Assembly: GCA_004014935.1 (NCBI GenBank)
Contig: CP025321.1
Coordinates: 1,550,001-1,614,000 of the forward strand
Reading direction: 5' to 3'
DNA length: 64,000 bases
Source: Saccharomycopsis malanga
Taxonomy: Eukaryota > Ascomycota > Saccharomycetes > Ascoideales > Saccharomycopsidaceae
Positions 1 to 9,824 of the stretch are shown here, one piece after another. Below the pieces are notes generated by a model, which saw nothing but the letters and a program-made list of their open reading frames with translations, did not search any database and was not told where the DNA came from. The position numbers and the translations under genes were made by a program. Position 1 is the first letter of the stretch; each line of letters begins with the position of its first letter.

Positions 1-502
1 CGGTGAGGGCTTTGGACATGTCGTACAAGTATCCTGGAGGACTGGAGGCATCCAACCGTTGTTTAATTTTATCCTTTTCCAACTCGCAGAATATCAAGTA
101 GGAGTTTGTTGGTCGTTTGGGCAATTTGGGATCTCTTTCCTTGGCTTTCACCTTGACTTTGGTGCCTCCGTTTTTCCTTCTATTGCTGGTGGGATTCAAC
201 TCGTAAAGTTTCAAGCTAGGCAACTCTGGGCTGGATATATGCGAATAATCATTGCTTGTCTGGCTGCTCACAGTGCTGACGTTATGATTTGCAAGCGTCT
301 TTCTTTCCAATCTTTCCAACAAAATCGCATATTCCATCCGAAGTCGCTTGATAGCCAATTTGGTTCTAGATATAGCTATGGTGATCACCTCGTTGTTCTC
401 ATCAATCTCCCCAATCCTCCGCTTCAAATCTTTGCATTTCTGCTTAAACTTGAGGTTCTCAGACTCCGATTCCATCTCGTTTCGCTGCTGTTCATATGCC
501 AT
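1..502 (-). CDS. NHP10: Nhp10-like HMG-box protein of the INO80 complex (partial, cut by window edge)
   Basis: The reverse strand reads from an ATG at 502 down to the window edge without a stop, giving 167 codons of an N-terminal part. An acidic/basic helical segment with 'IKRLRMEYAILLERLER' is followed by a serine-rich linker and then a basic stretch with 'ERDPKLPKRPTNSYLIF', the start of an HMG box. Both blocks resemble yeast Nhp10, the HMG subunit of the INO80 chromatin remodeller that helps bind DNA and damaged ends. The rest of the HMG box and the C-terminus lie outside the window. A forward-strand open frame over the same bases is only a shadow. The assignment rests on recalled similarity and is fairly secure; another HMG-box protein is the alternative. 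Confidence 0.85.
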   Translation of the reverse strand, partial: MAYEQQRNEMESESENLKFKQKCKDLKRRIGEIDENNEVITIAISRTKLAIKRLRMEYAILLERLERKTLANHNVSTVSSQTSNDYSHISSPELPSLKLYELNPTSNRRKNGGTKVKVKAKERDPKLPKRPTNSYLIFCELEKDKIKQRLDASSPPGYLYDMSKALT

Positions 503-700
503 TCTTTAAACTATCTTCCCATCCTTTTGTTTATCTTTTCACATTCTTCCGAGCCTGGGCACTGTGAAAACTGACTAAACTCCCGTTCACGTCGGGAACA
601 AGTATACTTTCAAGAGATTGATGGCAGTAGTGTTTCATTACTGGGGGTTTTTCAATATTGCCAAACTTTTGATATTTATCAGGGTTTGGGATTTTTTATA

Positions 701-1085
701 TAGCGGTTAATAAATAGCGGTTAATAAATAGCGGTTAATAAATAGTGGTTAATTATAATAATATATAGCGGTTAATAATAAATAATAATAAATAATAATA
801 AATAATAATAAATAATAATAAATAATAATAAATAAATAATAATAAATAATAATAAATAATAATAAATAATAATAAATAATAATAAATAATAATAAATAAT
901 AATAAATAATAATAAATAATAATAAATAATAATAAATAATAATAAATAATAATAAATAATAATAAATAATAATAAATAATAATAAATAATAATAAATAAT
1001 AATAAATAATAATAAATAATAATAAATAATAATAAATAATAATAAATAATAATAAATAATAATAAATAATAATAAATAATAATAA
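701..1085. repeat. Tandem AT-rich minisatellites (14-bp units, then about 31 copies of a 10-bp unit)
   Basis: About four copies of a 14-bp unit (tagcggttaataaa) at 701-750 lead into a nearly perfect array of the decamer AATAATAATA at 778-1085, with one phase slip near 831. The same decamer forms the tail of a SINE at 6058-6545. Here the array runs into 'atatcatatatttcaa', which resembles the reversed 3' end of the SINE family, so this array is probably also an expanded SINE tail. The long LLLFIIIYYY reading frame across it is an artefact of the 30-bp coding period. Confidence 0.9.
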
Positions 1086-1520
1086 AAAGCGCCTATTAAT
1101 CTTAATAATAAGAATATCATATATTTCAACCCTTTTTAATGAGTTTCACGTCAACAAGTCACTAGACACACTTTCTGGACATTGATATATAGGTAATTCT
1201 TTGATAATAATAGTAACAATCTTTTCGAGTCCATCAAGCTTGTTGAAAATCAAAGTATATCTCAAGCCCAATAAATATTGGAACCCACCATGTCTAAGAA
1301 ACTTATAAAAACCCAATCATGGACAAGTTTTTTAATAACAACGATAAATTTGCATTTTGAGACCAACAGTTGAACAATATTTTAATTAACAACATCTTAT
1401 ATTCCGAGCTCAGTATATGGATAATGTGTTTCGTCATATTTTTATCTTCTCCATTATTTTAGCCCTTTTTATTGGCTTGCACCACACTAAGCCGTCATAT
1501 AAACTTTCTAGGCCTTGTTT

Positions 1521-1566
1521 GATGATAATAATAATAATATCATACATTTTGAACCCAGTACATGGA
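1521..1566 (-). mobile_element. SINE 3'-end fragment
   Basis: An (ATA)n run followed by 'catacattttgaacccagt' matches the reversed 3' end plus tail of the SINE family whose complete copy is at 23782-24130. Only the last 40 or so bases of the element are present. Confidence 0.6.
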
Positions 1567-1599
1567 AAAGATCTTTAATAGTATGTAATTTAAGATGGT

Positions 1600-1880
1600 T
1601 TTGTATTGAACGGAGAGCACGTAAATATAACCGACTATATAAAAGAATAGAACAAGTCTAAAATAAAGACAAACTCATCAAAACAAGTGCTTACAAGTAT
1701 TAACCAACAAGTAAATCCATTAATAATTGGTAAAATGAGCCAAGAAGACTATCGTAAACGATATAAACGTAGAATAATGGAATCTAATGTATCTAGTCAA
1801 TCAGACCATAGGACTAGATCATATATAAGCTTACCAATGATACATGATGATAATCTTACATTTTGTGCTCAGTAAGTTTT
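1600..1880. mobile_element. LTR-like relic of a Ty3/gypsy-type family
   Basis: The stretch with 'gactatataaaa', 'agaacaagtctaaaa' and 'agaccataggactag' recurs with divergence at 29490-29880, partly at 36225-36275 and 41600-41840, and next to the gypsy pol fragment at 59808-60065. It is a short, old, broken copy. The 62-codon frame inside it (1687-1875) is not treated as a gene. Confidence 0.5.
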
Positions 1881-2390
1881 TTGATAGTAATTATAATGTT
1901 AAATTTAAACCAATATATAGACAACTTGGAGCTATATACATTGAAAATTTCTTCTTAATAATAATATTAATAATAATTAGCTAATGGCTTGCACTAAGCC
2001 ATTATTTCAACCCTTTTTAATGGATTTCACGTCAAGAAGCTACGAGACAATCTTTCCGGACACTACTTGATAATATATAGACAAGTGAGAATAATAATAA
2101 TTTCCCATAACAAGCTCAACGACAATTAGACAAGTGAAAATAATAATCTTACATTTCCAGCCCAATGTCATTTAGACAACCTCTTCATTAACGATATCTC
2201 CCATTTGTAGCCCAATAGACAAATCCCTTAATAATATCACATTCCAGAAATCTAATTAATATACCCCTTGGAAAGACCACTTACAAAATAATAATGTTAT
2301 TAGTACAGTTACAAAGTGATTTATTTCATAACAACAAAAAGGATTTTTTGAGAAACAGTTTAAAAGAAATAATAAAACCTATCAACTAAT

Positions 2391-3323
2391 TTACTCGTCA
2401 TCTTCGTCCTCAACTACTTCCAAAGTTTGAGCAGCAATACGGTCCAAATCTCTTTGACCGTTTTCGGAGATCTTTCTACCACCCTTTGGAGATTCTTCCA
2501 AAACTCCCAATTTTTCCAAAGCTTGGACAGCCTTTCTGTTAACGGAACCAGAAGCGTTGACGTGCTTGGATGGCTTACCACCTCTGTTCTTAGCACCACC
2601 GTACAATTTCTTCAATTTACCAACACCAACTTGTTTTCTCAAGTAGATGTGTCTTGCAATGGAAGCAGAACGCTTGTAGAACCATAATTCGGATTCTTGT
2701 GGTGGCATTTCGCTGTTGACAGAGGTTTTGACCAAGTCGACGTAACCTGGAACCTCTAATTTACCTTGACGTTGCAAGAAAAGAGCATAAGCATTGATGA
2801 AATCTTGAGCTGGAACGTCTCTATAAGTTTGTTAGTAAAAGTATTGAGAAATGAGGATATTAGGAAATGAGAATGTAGAGAAATGAGAATATTGAGAAAT
2901 TAGAATATTGAGGAAAAATGAGAATAATAGATATATTTACAAATAGGTTGATGATTATGTGATTCTGAGCCTATTTCCAGTGATATCTTCAGGTTTTTTC
3001 CACTATTATGATCCTGAAACAATTTTCTGTTCATCTAATTTATTCATAATATAACTGTATTTTAGATCTTTGGATTATACTGTAATTAATAATATTTTCA
3101 ATATTGAAATATGGATCGTTCTGAAATATACATTTTGATAAAACCTTTTCATACAAAACTTTTCTGCCACTGTTCCAGTTTGTTCAATACTCGTTTTCAC
3201 TTGCTTATACCGCTTGAATCATAATAATAAAATTTTACATTGACAACTTTTCATTCCCACTCTTCTCATCCAATTATTCACCATTCCATTGTCGTTCACG
3301 TACCTAACGGAAACACCTGCCAT
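2391..3323 (-). CDS. RPS19: 40S ribosomal protein eS19 (Rps19), two exons
   Basis: Exon 1 (3304-3323) encodes MAGVSV plus the first two bases of an Arg codon; exon 2 (2391-2820) completes RDVPAQDFINAYA... and ends in an acidic DEDDE tail. Together they give about 149 residues, close to other yeast eS19 proteins, with motifs such as 'KQVGVGKLKKLYGGAKNRGG' and 'RISENGQRDLDRIAAQT' that are nearly invariant in the family. eS19 sits in the head of the small subunit and is needed for 18S rRNA 3' maturation. The intron follows codon 6 plus 2 bases, the usual place in yeasts. An in-exon Met near 2777 is not the real start. No SINE lies directly downstream, unlike many genes here. Confidence 0.97.
2821..3303 (-). 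other. RPS19 intron (483 bp)
   Basis: On the minus strand the intron starts GTACGT directly after exon 1 and ends TTATAG before exon 2. A perfect yeast branch site TACTAAC lies at 2831-2837, only about 10 bases from the acceptor AG. No convincing snoRNA boxes were seen in the sense strand. Confidence 0.93.
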
Positions 3324-4278
3324 TTTGAACTAGATGATTATTGTTATTAGTGGTTATTGATTTACTCAAAAAAGGTTCTAATAAAACAGTATAATATGTC
3401 TTTCTCAAAATCTTCCCACTCACTGTGAAGGTGAAAAGTCAAAAAAAATATTCAATACCTGCTTAGTCACCTGCCCAATCATCTGCCCAGATACTACTTT
3501 TTCACCTGCCCTACTAGTGATCTGTGAAAAATTAAAAGACAATTTCACCGTCACAATAGGGAAAGGCACGTGAGGGTCAGGCGGAGTGAAATAGGGAAGG
3601 ATTAGGGCTTGTTTATGGGTATGATGTATTTAATAGTGTAATATGACGTTTGGTAGTTTTTTGGTTTTAAAGGTTGTTGGGTTTAATTACAGTATAATGT
3701 TTTGGTTTTAAAGGTGGTTGGGTTTAATTACAGTATAATGTTTTGATTTTATTTGTTTATTGAGTTGACAGTATTTTCAAATGACAGGTCTATTTTGTAA
3801 AATGTTAAAATGTAGTTGAATTAGGTATTGATGAGTATTGTATATAGTTGCAGTGTCAAAAATATATGTATAACAAAGGATATGGTACATTAAAGTATAT
3901 CAAGTTGGCTATACATCTTGATAAACTACAGTTGTTATTCATGTAAATATTTTATTGATAAAAAGCAACATAATAGCAAGAAACAAAAATCGTAGCCAAA
4001 GACTTGGAAAGCAAAATTAAAGAAGATAAATATTAAAGAAGATAAATATTAAAGAAGGTAAATATTAAAAAAGGCAAATATTAAAGATTAATAATGATAA
4101 ATATTAAATTTTAATAATGATAAATATCAACATTACCAATCAAATATCAAATTACCAATATTAAATATCATAGGTTACCAATTTCAAAAAAATAACCAAA
4201 CATTAACGATTACCAATCAAATATCAAATTACCAATATTAAATATCAAATTACCAATTTTAAAGATAATAACCAAACA
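3324..4278. other. RPS19 promoter / HRP1 downstream spacer with small repeats
   Basis: No gene seen. The RPS19-proximal part (3330-3560) has repeated 'acctgccc' motifs and short T/A tracts. A 41-bp unit containing 'gggtttaattacagtataatg' is present twice at about 3650-3740. From 4020 to 4270 there are degenerate AT repeats of the type 'aaatatcaaattaccaat'. Unlike most gene 3' ends in the window, no SINE is recognisable downstream of HRP1. Confidence 0.6.
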
Positions 4279-5589
4279 TTAACGATTGTATGGATGATAT
4301 CCACCATTTCTTCCATAACCTCCACGGCCTCTGTTGGTATTACCTCTTCCTCCACGAGGGCCTTTAGGCAAGCTTAATTTTCGTTCATTAGAACTGTCGT
4401 CGCTTCCACTTTCGTTTGAAGAATGCAATCTCAATGGTTTTTCAGCAGGCAAGTCTTGTTGTTCTTGTTGGTTCTGCTGGTCTTGGGAATAGCCCTGCTG
4501 GGCCATCATAGAAGCCATTTGTTGCAACTGAGCAGAACTCATTTGAGCAGCAGCAGAACCGCCTTGGACCTGTTGCATTTGCATCCAATATTGCCAATAT
4601 TGCTGTAGCATTTGGGGCGTGTAGCCAGCAGCAGCAGCAGCAGGAGCGGCAGCAGCACCAGTAGGATAATACTGGTTATAGCCTCCGGCCCCAGGATGCA
4701 TTTGTTGATGCAATTGCATGGCAGTGTTAGCATTGTAGCCTCTCATGTTGCCAGAACGTTGGTTCTGTTGGCCCCGGGGCTCTGCTCTTTTGATTTCCAT
4801 TTGTCTGCCTTTCAAAAGCAAATACTTGTTTTGGGTTACTTTATCTACGGCCACAGGAGAGTCAAAAGTGACAAAGCCAAACCCTCTGGATCTCCCAGTG
4901 TCTTTGTCGATCATCAACTGGGCATCAATAACATTACCAAACTGAGAGAAGAACTCGTCGAATTCCTGCTCAGTGACCTCGGGAGCAATTCCTCCTACAA
5001 AGATCTTGCCAGTTTTGTCTTGTTCTTCCTTGGGAATTGCTCTTTTAGGGTCGATCACCTTCCCATCGAGAATATGCTGGGTTTTCAACACCTCGTCCAC
5101 AGAACTCGAGCTGTTGAAGGTCAAAAACCCAAACCCGCGGGACCTGCCAGTGGCATTGTCCCTCATAATGGTGAAATCGATGACTTCTCCATACTTACTG
5201 AAATAGTCTTTCAACTTTTCCTCGGTTGTGTCCCAGTTTAGCCCACCAATGAACATCTTGCCTTGGTCTCTGTTGAAATACTCCGATTTCTCTTGCAATT
5301 GCTTGCCAATCGCAACACTTGTCAACCCTCCACTGTGGGTTTCCTTGAGTGCTTCAACGTCCTCAGACTGGCCCTCAGACTGGCCCTCAGACTTGCCCTC
5401 AGGCTTGTTGTCCTCAGGCTTGCTCTCAGGCTCCTCAGGACGGTCCTCGGCCTCAGATTTACTAGCTGTTTTGCCGGCATCTGCCGCTGGCACTTGTTTT
5501 ACTTCAGACTCCTTTGGTTGAGCCTCGGATTCGCTGTCTTCTCCATAGATATCCTGGAAAAGAGCCTCGTCATCATCAATAGAAGACAT
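4279..5589 (-). CDS. HRP1: Hrp1/Nab4-type RNA-binding protein (cleavage factor IB)
   Basis: The protein has 436 residues from the ATG at 5589, chosen because 'MSSIDDDEALFQDIYGED' matches the family's acidic start; the longer frame upstream lacks an ATG. After an acidic/Pro-Glu-rich N-terminus come two RRMs, at about residues 109-185 (RNP2 MFIGGL, RNP1 RGFGFLTF) and 193-270 (RNP2 IFVGGI, RNP1 RGFGFVTF). A Gln/Met/Ala-rich low-complexity region follows, then a C-terminal RGG-type tail (GGRGNTNRGRGGYG). Hrp1 binds the UA-rich efficiency element of pre-mRNAs for 3'-end cleavage and shuttles from nucleus to cytoplasm. The prion-like C-terminus and RGG box are typical. Poly-Ala (PAAAAAG) and repeated 'SEGQSEGQSED' units show short internal expansion. 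Confidence 0.95.
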   Translation of the reverse strand: MSSIDDDEALFQDIYGEDSESEAQPKESEVKQVPAADAGKTASKSEAEDRPEEPESKPEDNKPEGKSEGQSEGQSEDVEALKETHSGGLTSVAIGKQLQEKSEYFNRDQGKMFIGGLNWDTTEEKLKDYFSKYGEVIDFTIMRDNATGRSRGFGFLTFNSSSSVDEVLKTQHILDGKVIDPKRAIPKEEQDKTGKIFVGGIAPEVTEQEFDEFFSQFGNVIDAQLMIDKDTGRSRGFGFVTFDSPVAVDKVTQNKYLLLKGRQMEIKRAEPRGQQNQRSGNMRGYNANTAMQLHQQMHPGAGGYNQYYPTGAAAAPAAAAAGYTPQMLQQYWQYWMQMQQVQGGSAAAQMSSAQLQQMASMMAQQGYSQDQQNQQEQQDLPAEKPLRLHSSNESGSDDSSNERKLSLPKGPRGGRGNTNRGRGGYGRNGGYHPYNR

Positions 5590-6057
5590 GGTAAGCGTAT
5601 GTGGTATATACCTAAATATGTCTACCAAATGGTGCTCGCGTCAAAAGAATAACAAAAAACACTTTCAAATAAATGTCGTATTGAAACTGCTAACTAAGAT
5701 CTAATGTCTCGATTGATACTAAATGGATACGTAATGTTCCTACCTAATTGATAATCGTCTTTATGCTAACTAAACTGTCGTACGCTAACTAATATCTAAC
5801 AATCGTCTTAAGATTGTCTTAAGATTGTCTTAAAATCTAAGGTAAATAGTATTGCCAAGTATTACTTGTGTTATTATATAGTATTTTATCATAAACTTTG
5901 TCATCATCGCCACCTTACAAAAATTCATCCTTTTATACCACTGAGGGCTCATAACCGGGGTAAGGGTGTATATAAGGATCAATAGTAGGTGATAATAATG
6001 GATAATAGAAATTGGGTAATGATATTGGGTAATGATATTGGGTAATAATATTGGGTA

Positions 6058-6545
6058 ATAAATAATAATAAATAATAATAAATAATAATAAATAATAATA
6101 AATAATAATAAATAATAATAAATAATAATAAATAATAATAAATAATAATAAATAATAATAAATAATAATAAATAATAATAAATAATAATAAATAATAATA
6201 AATAATAATAAATAATAATAAATAATAATAAATAATAATAAATAATAATAAATAATAATAAATAATAATAAATAATAATAAATAATAATAAATAATAATA
6301 AATAATAATAAATAATAATAAATAATAATAAATAATAATAAATAATAATAAATAATAATAAATAATAATAAATAATAATAAATAATAATAAATAATAATA
6401 AATAATAATAAATAATAATAAATAATAATAAATAATAATAAATAATAATAAATAATAATAAATAATAATAAATAATAATAAATAATAATAAATAATAATA
6501 AATAATAATAAATAATAATAAATAATAATAAATAATAATATAATA
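6058..6545. repeat. Perfect 10-bp minisatellite, about 48 copies
   Basis: The decamer AATAATAATA repeats with almost no variation for nearly 490 bp. It starts after three 'gatattgggtaat' units and continues on its right into the reversed 3' end of a SINE (6560-6711), so it occupies the position of that element's (ATT)n tail. The 250-codon frame across it is spurious. Confidence 0.95.
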
Positions 6546-6549
6546 ATAT

Positions 6550-6711
6550 ATAATAATAAATAAACAATATCTTACTTTTCAAACCCAGTGGCCCTAAAGG
6601 GAGGTAAAGCCCACTAATGTCCTTTTAATCATAGTTGACTCACCCGTGTTCCTTTTAGGTCTTTTTTCTCTTCTCTGAGACTACTAGCCGCTAAACTATC
6701 CTGCCCAGTGG
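6550..6711 (-). mobile_element. SINE, short form, with hugely expanded tail
   Basis: Read on the minus strand from 6711 it has a head beginning CCACTGGGC, a 'GAGAAGAGAAAAAAG' segment, 'ACACGGGTGAGTCAACTATGA', and the 3' end '...GTTTGAAAAGTAAGATATTG'. The tail is the decamer array at 6058-6545. The head is diverged and box A is degenerate. It lies between divergent HRP1 and TRM11. Confidence 0.8.
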
Positions 6712-7037
6712 CTATTTTAATATGATAAATGATCTTAACCTTACAATGTTTTAAACTTGAATGATTTGGATTTTTATGCTACAAATTCATTATTTACTTT
6801 CAAATTGATGATACTTTAAATATACAATATAAGATTTGCATTAGTACAGACCAGGTTTTACCAATAGTACCAAATTTGCATTAGTACAGACCAGGTTTCA
6901 CCAATGGTACCAAATTTGCTATTTACTATTATACTCACCATCAGACCAAAACTCACATTTGGTCAGTTTATACTACAATATTTTGACCCAATTCCAAATA
7001 CACTATATTTATATAGTTATTATACTATCATTACCTA

Positions 7038-7219
7038 TAATAATAATAATAATACATTTCAAGCCCAGTACATATCAGTTTGGTGTTTACGCACTATGTC
7101 TAGGGCGACTTTGTAAAGTCCAAACATGTCCTGTTGATCGTAATCTTCTCACCCGTGTTCCTGTTAGGTCTTTTTCTCTTCTCCGAGAGCACTGGCCACT
7201 GAGCCATACGGCCCAGTGG
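7038..7219 (-). mobile_element. SINE, short form
   Basis: The minus strand shows the head GCCACTGGGCCGTATGGCTC, a box-A-like TGGCTCAGTGG, the 'CTCTCGGAGAAGAG' hairpin, 'AACACGGGTGAG', then the 3' end 'ATATGTACTGGGCTTGAAAT' and an (ATT)n tail. The middle of the long form, including box B, is missing. A second (ATT)n run abuts the head at 7221-7242, perhaps the tail of another lost copy. Confidence 0.88.
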
Positions 7220-7318
7220 CTGATATTATTATTATTATTATAATAAAAAAACTTTGAATAGCATTGAATTTCTAATCTATCAATTTACAAGCAAACAATG
7301 GCAAAATTGCCTTATTTT

Positions 7319-7385
7319 TAGCGCGTATATACGAAACTGATATGTACTGGGCTTGAAATATATGATACTATTATTATTATAACTC
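7319..7385 (+). mobile_element. 5'-truncated SINE/LINE 3' end
   Basis: Only the terminal 60 bp (GCGCGTATATACGAAACTGA, then TGTACTGGGCTTGAAATATA) and a short (ATT)n tail are present. Severe 5' truncation is expected of target-primed LINE-type insertion. It points towards TRM11, 230 bp upstream of its start. Confidence 0.8.
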
Positions 7386-7616
7386 ATTAATATAAATGAT
7401 TACCTAATATATGAAAGATATTCCAAAGGATTAAGGTTACTAACAAATGACTAATCATATAAAAGATATCCTATAAAGATTACTAAGCAATGACTAATCA
7501 AGTGAAAATTTCAAACTTACCCGGATATACAGACCTATAAGGGTAGGGCCTATAGTTAAGGCCAATATTTTATAATAATTTTACGGCAGGACAAAGCAGA
7601 GCAGCGAAATTGGAAG

Positions 7617-8945
7617 ATGACGAGGCAGTATTTGGTTTATTTGGCGCAGGCGCATGTGGGGTTTCGGAGAGCAGAGTTGGAGTCGCTAGCGGAAATGTAT
7701 GGAATAAAGGTTGATCTTCTGAAGCATGATGAGACGAGTCCTTTCATGAAGGTGGAGCTTGAGAGTGACGAGGAGGCGCGGAAATGGGTGCTGAGGGCGG
7801 TGTTGTGCCGGGGGATATACGAGTATTGGGGCGAGGGCCGGAGCGAGGCGGAATTACACGAGTCTGTGCAGTTGCAGAGCGACCAGGGAGCCCGATACAG
7901 ACTATATGATGGAAAGTCGTTCAAGTTTGAGTTTATAGGGTACCAGGGATCACGCCAGCAGCAGCAGCAGGTAGCGATGATCAACCAGTTTGCGTATTTA
8001 GGGTTCACAGGGCCCATACGGCTCAGGGGGCCCGAGGAGACGTTCACGCTTCTTGAGGAGTTTGACAGCGACTCTGGGGCAGTTTTGAAGACGTATTTTG
8101 GCAGACAAGTTGGGCTCACGGCCCGCGAGCGTAATGTTCTCGACAAGTACGACCTCCGGAAGCGTAAGTACGTAGGAACAACGTCGTTTGATGCCGAGTT
8201 GTCGCTTGTCAGTGCCAACATTGCCCAGGCAGACGCCGGCAGGATTGTGTACGACCCTTTTGTAGGAACAGGCAGCTTTCTAGTGGCCGCAGCAGAAATG
8301 GGGGCCGTCACCGTAGGTCTGGACATTGACATGCGCACGTTGTTGGGCAAAAGCACCGGCAAAGGCAAGAGCAGAAACACCAACATCGACCTCAGGTCCA
8401 ACTTTAGGCAGTACGGCACCTCCTTGAACTACTTGGACGTGCTCACCATGGACTTCACACACTCTGCATTGCGTAAGGATCTCGCTATCGACACCATCTG
8501 CTGTGATCCCCCCTACGGAGTCCGCGAGGGTCTCAAGGTCTTGGGGACCTGTAGAACCGAGCATTTTGTAGGCAAGGAGAAGGTGGAAATTGACGGTGTC
8601 AAGGCCTTTTTGCGCAGGGACTATGTGCATCCGAAAAAACCCTATGCTTTGGGCAAAATGCTTGATGATTTGCTAGATTTCGCTGCTAATAGATTGCCTG
8701 TCAACGGTAGATTGGTATTCTGGATGCCTGTTGCAAATGACGAAGACTACACAACCTCAATACCGCATCATGTTCTGTTGCAGCTCCGTCATAATTGCGT
8801 GCAGAAATTCAACAAATGGAGCAGACGGTTGCTATGTTATGTGAAAAGAGATGAACAATACAAAAACGGAAAATCCAACAAGGCTCTGGCTTTTATGAAA
8901 AACGAGTTTAGAGATCGTTATTTCAGTGGTTTCAATCAAGTTTGA
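7617..8945 (+). CDS. TRM11: tRNA (guanine-N2) methyltransferase Trm11
   Basis: The protein has 442 residues, the usual size. The N-terminal part 'GFRRAELESLAEMYGI' and 'RGIYEYWGEGRS' belong to the THUMP-related domain. A Rossmann methyltransferase fold follows, with SAM-binding 'YDPFVGTGSFLVAAAEMG' at about residues 209-227 and catalytic 'DTICCDPPYGVRE' at about 290-302, then 'CVQKFNKWSRRLLCYV' near the C-terminus. With Trm112 it makes m2G10 in tRNAs in the cytoplasm. Three of its CTG codons fall where recalled S. cerevisiae Trm11 has Ser, Lys and Asn, consistent with CUG-Ser decoding. A SINE head starts directly at the stop codon and would form the 3' UTR. Confidence 0.95.
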   Translation: MTRQYLVYLAQAHVGFRRAELESLAEMYGIKVDLLKHDETSPFMKVELESDEEARKWVLRAVLCRGIYEYWGEGRSEAELHESVQLQSDQGARYRLYDGKSFKFEFIGYQGSRQQQQQVAMINQFAYLGFTGPIRLRGPEETFTLLEEFDSDSGAVLKTYFGRQVGLTARERNVLDKYDLRKRKYVGTTSFDAELSLVSANIAQADAGRIVYDPFVGTGSFLVAAAEMGAVTVGLDIDMRTLLGKSTGKGKSRNTNIDLRSNFRQYGTSLNYLDVLTMDFTHSALRKDLAIDTICCDPPYGVREGLKVLGTCRTEHFVGKEKVEIDGVKAFLRRDYVHPKKPYALGKMLDDLLDFAANRLPVNGRLVFWMPVANDEDYTTSIPHHVLLQLRHNCVQKFNKWSRRLLCYVKRDEQYKNGKSNKALAFMKNEFRDRYFSGFNQV

Positions 8946-8946
8946 G

Positions 8947-9085
8947 GCCACGGGGCACTGGGCAGGAACTTGGATGTGCCAATTATGATTAAAGGGACAT
9001 GATTGGGCTTTACAGACTCCCTACTCTACTAGACATGGTGCGTATATACGAAAACTGTTATGTACTAGGCTTGAAATATATGATA
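8947..9085 (+). mobile_element. SINE remnant starting at the TRM11 stop codon
   Basis: It begins with GGCCACGGGGCACTGGGC one or two bases after the TGA, lacks most of the head, continues 'CCAATTATGATTAAAGGGAC', and ends 'GTACTAGGCTTGAAATATA'. It is a short-form, internally deleted copy in the same sense as TRM11. Its tail is the 30-bp minisatellite that follows. Confidence 0.75.
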
Positions 9086-9350
9086 AAAAAAAATCATTAT
9101 AATCATAATTATTATAATAAAAATCATTATAATCGCAATTACTACAATAAAAATCATCATAATTGCAATTATTATAATAAAAACCATTACAATCATAATT
9201 ATTACAATAAAACTCATTATAATCACACTTATTATAATAAAAATCATTATAATGGTAATTATTAGAATAAAAATCATCATAGTCGCAATTATTACAGTAA
9301 AAATCATTATAATCATAATTATTATAATACAACTCATTATAATCATATTT
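9085..9350. repeat. 30-bp minisatellite, about 9 copies
   Basis: The unit (ATCATTATAATCATAATTAT plus TATAATAAAA) is imperfectly repeated with Asn/Tyr/His-type frames on both strands that are not genes. It replaces the (ATT)n tail of the SINE at 8947-9085; the same unit recurs at 9755-9835 in the tail of the reversed SINE beyond. Confidence 0.9.
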
Positions 9351-9351
9351 A

Positions 9352-9715
9352 CATGCAGAAAATGAACAATTGAGTAAGAGGAATATAACACAAGCTCAGA
9401 CATGGTTCTGAACTTGATTAATGACAAAACAATAGCTGAAGCTTTGGTCTCCAATTTGGAAAAGGTCACTAGATATTCAACACAAGTAGTATCATCAGGA
9501 CCAAGATAACAAGCTGAGGTCTGCCCCTAGCCCGCCCCTACAACCTTTTGAACTTTTTATTATTACTCTCTACTGATCTTTATATTTTTATTTTTATTCT
9601 ATTTTTTGTTGTTTTTTGATTTTAGCTATGAACGAATTTTACTCGCTGCTTTTACTATACTGAACGTGGTTTCCCAGGCAAGTGGAACTGATATGTACTG
9701 GGCTTGAAATATAAG

Positions 9716-9754
<39 letters not shown>

Positions 9755-9755
9755 A
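9352..9755 (+). mobile_element. LINE 3' end, 5'-truncated, with (TTA)n tail
   Basis: The first 150 bp encode a degraded end of a LINE ORF2-like protein ('SDMVLNLINDKTIAEAL', 'TRYSTQVVSSG'), matching the larger LINE piece at 53122-54897. An untranslated part with 'TTACTCGCTGCTTTTACTAT' and 'CTGAACGTGGTTTC' follows; it is shared with the long SINE body. The end is 'ATATGTACTGGGCTTGAAAT' at 9694-9713 plus (TTA)n. This is the clearest view in the window that LINE and SINE share one 3' end. Confidence 0.85.
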
Positions 9756-9824
9756 TAGTAAAAATCATTATATTCATTATTAGTATAATAAAAATCATAA
9801 TTATTATAATACAACCCAATATAA

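Larger units (their letters stand above)
1118..2082. repeat. Pair of related 75-bp repeats flanking LTR-like and SINE debris
   Basis: Segments at about 1118-1190 and 1999-2080 share 'ttcaacccttttt', 'tttcacgtcaa' and a 'gacac/ggacac...gatatatag' end. Both begin where a reversed SINE 3' end would be. The 900 bp between them hold a short SINE 3' end (about 1521-1566) and an LTR-like relic (about 1600-1880). No gene is visible in 1086-2390. Confidence 0.55.

Noticed and set aside
59-574. 171-codon forward frame
   Set aside because: Shadow of the NHP10-like gene on the other strand, which matches a known family.
749-1129. 126-codon reverse frame made of LLLFIIIYYY units, and a like frame of 250 codons at 5830-6582
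   Set aside because: Both are produced by the perfect 10-bp repeat, whose 30-bp period keeps a frame open; no gene features.
2940-2990. Box C/D snoRNA in the RPS19 intron
   Set aside because: TGATGAT and CTGA lie on the strand opposite to the gene and are too close for a snoRNA.
9021-9332. Asn/Tyr-rich frames on both strands
   Set aside because: They result from a 30-bp tandem repeat.
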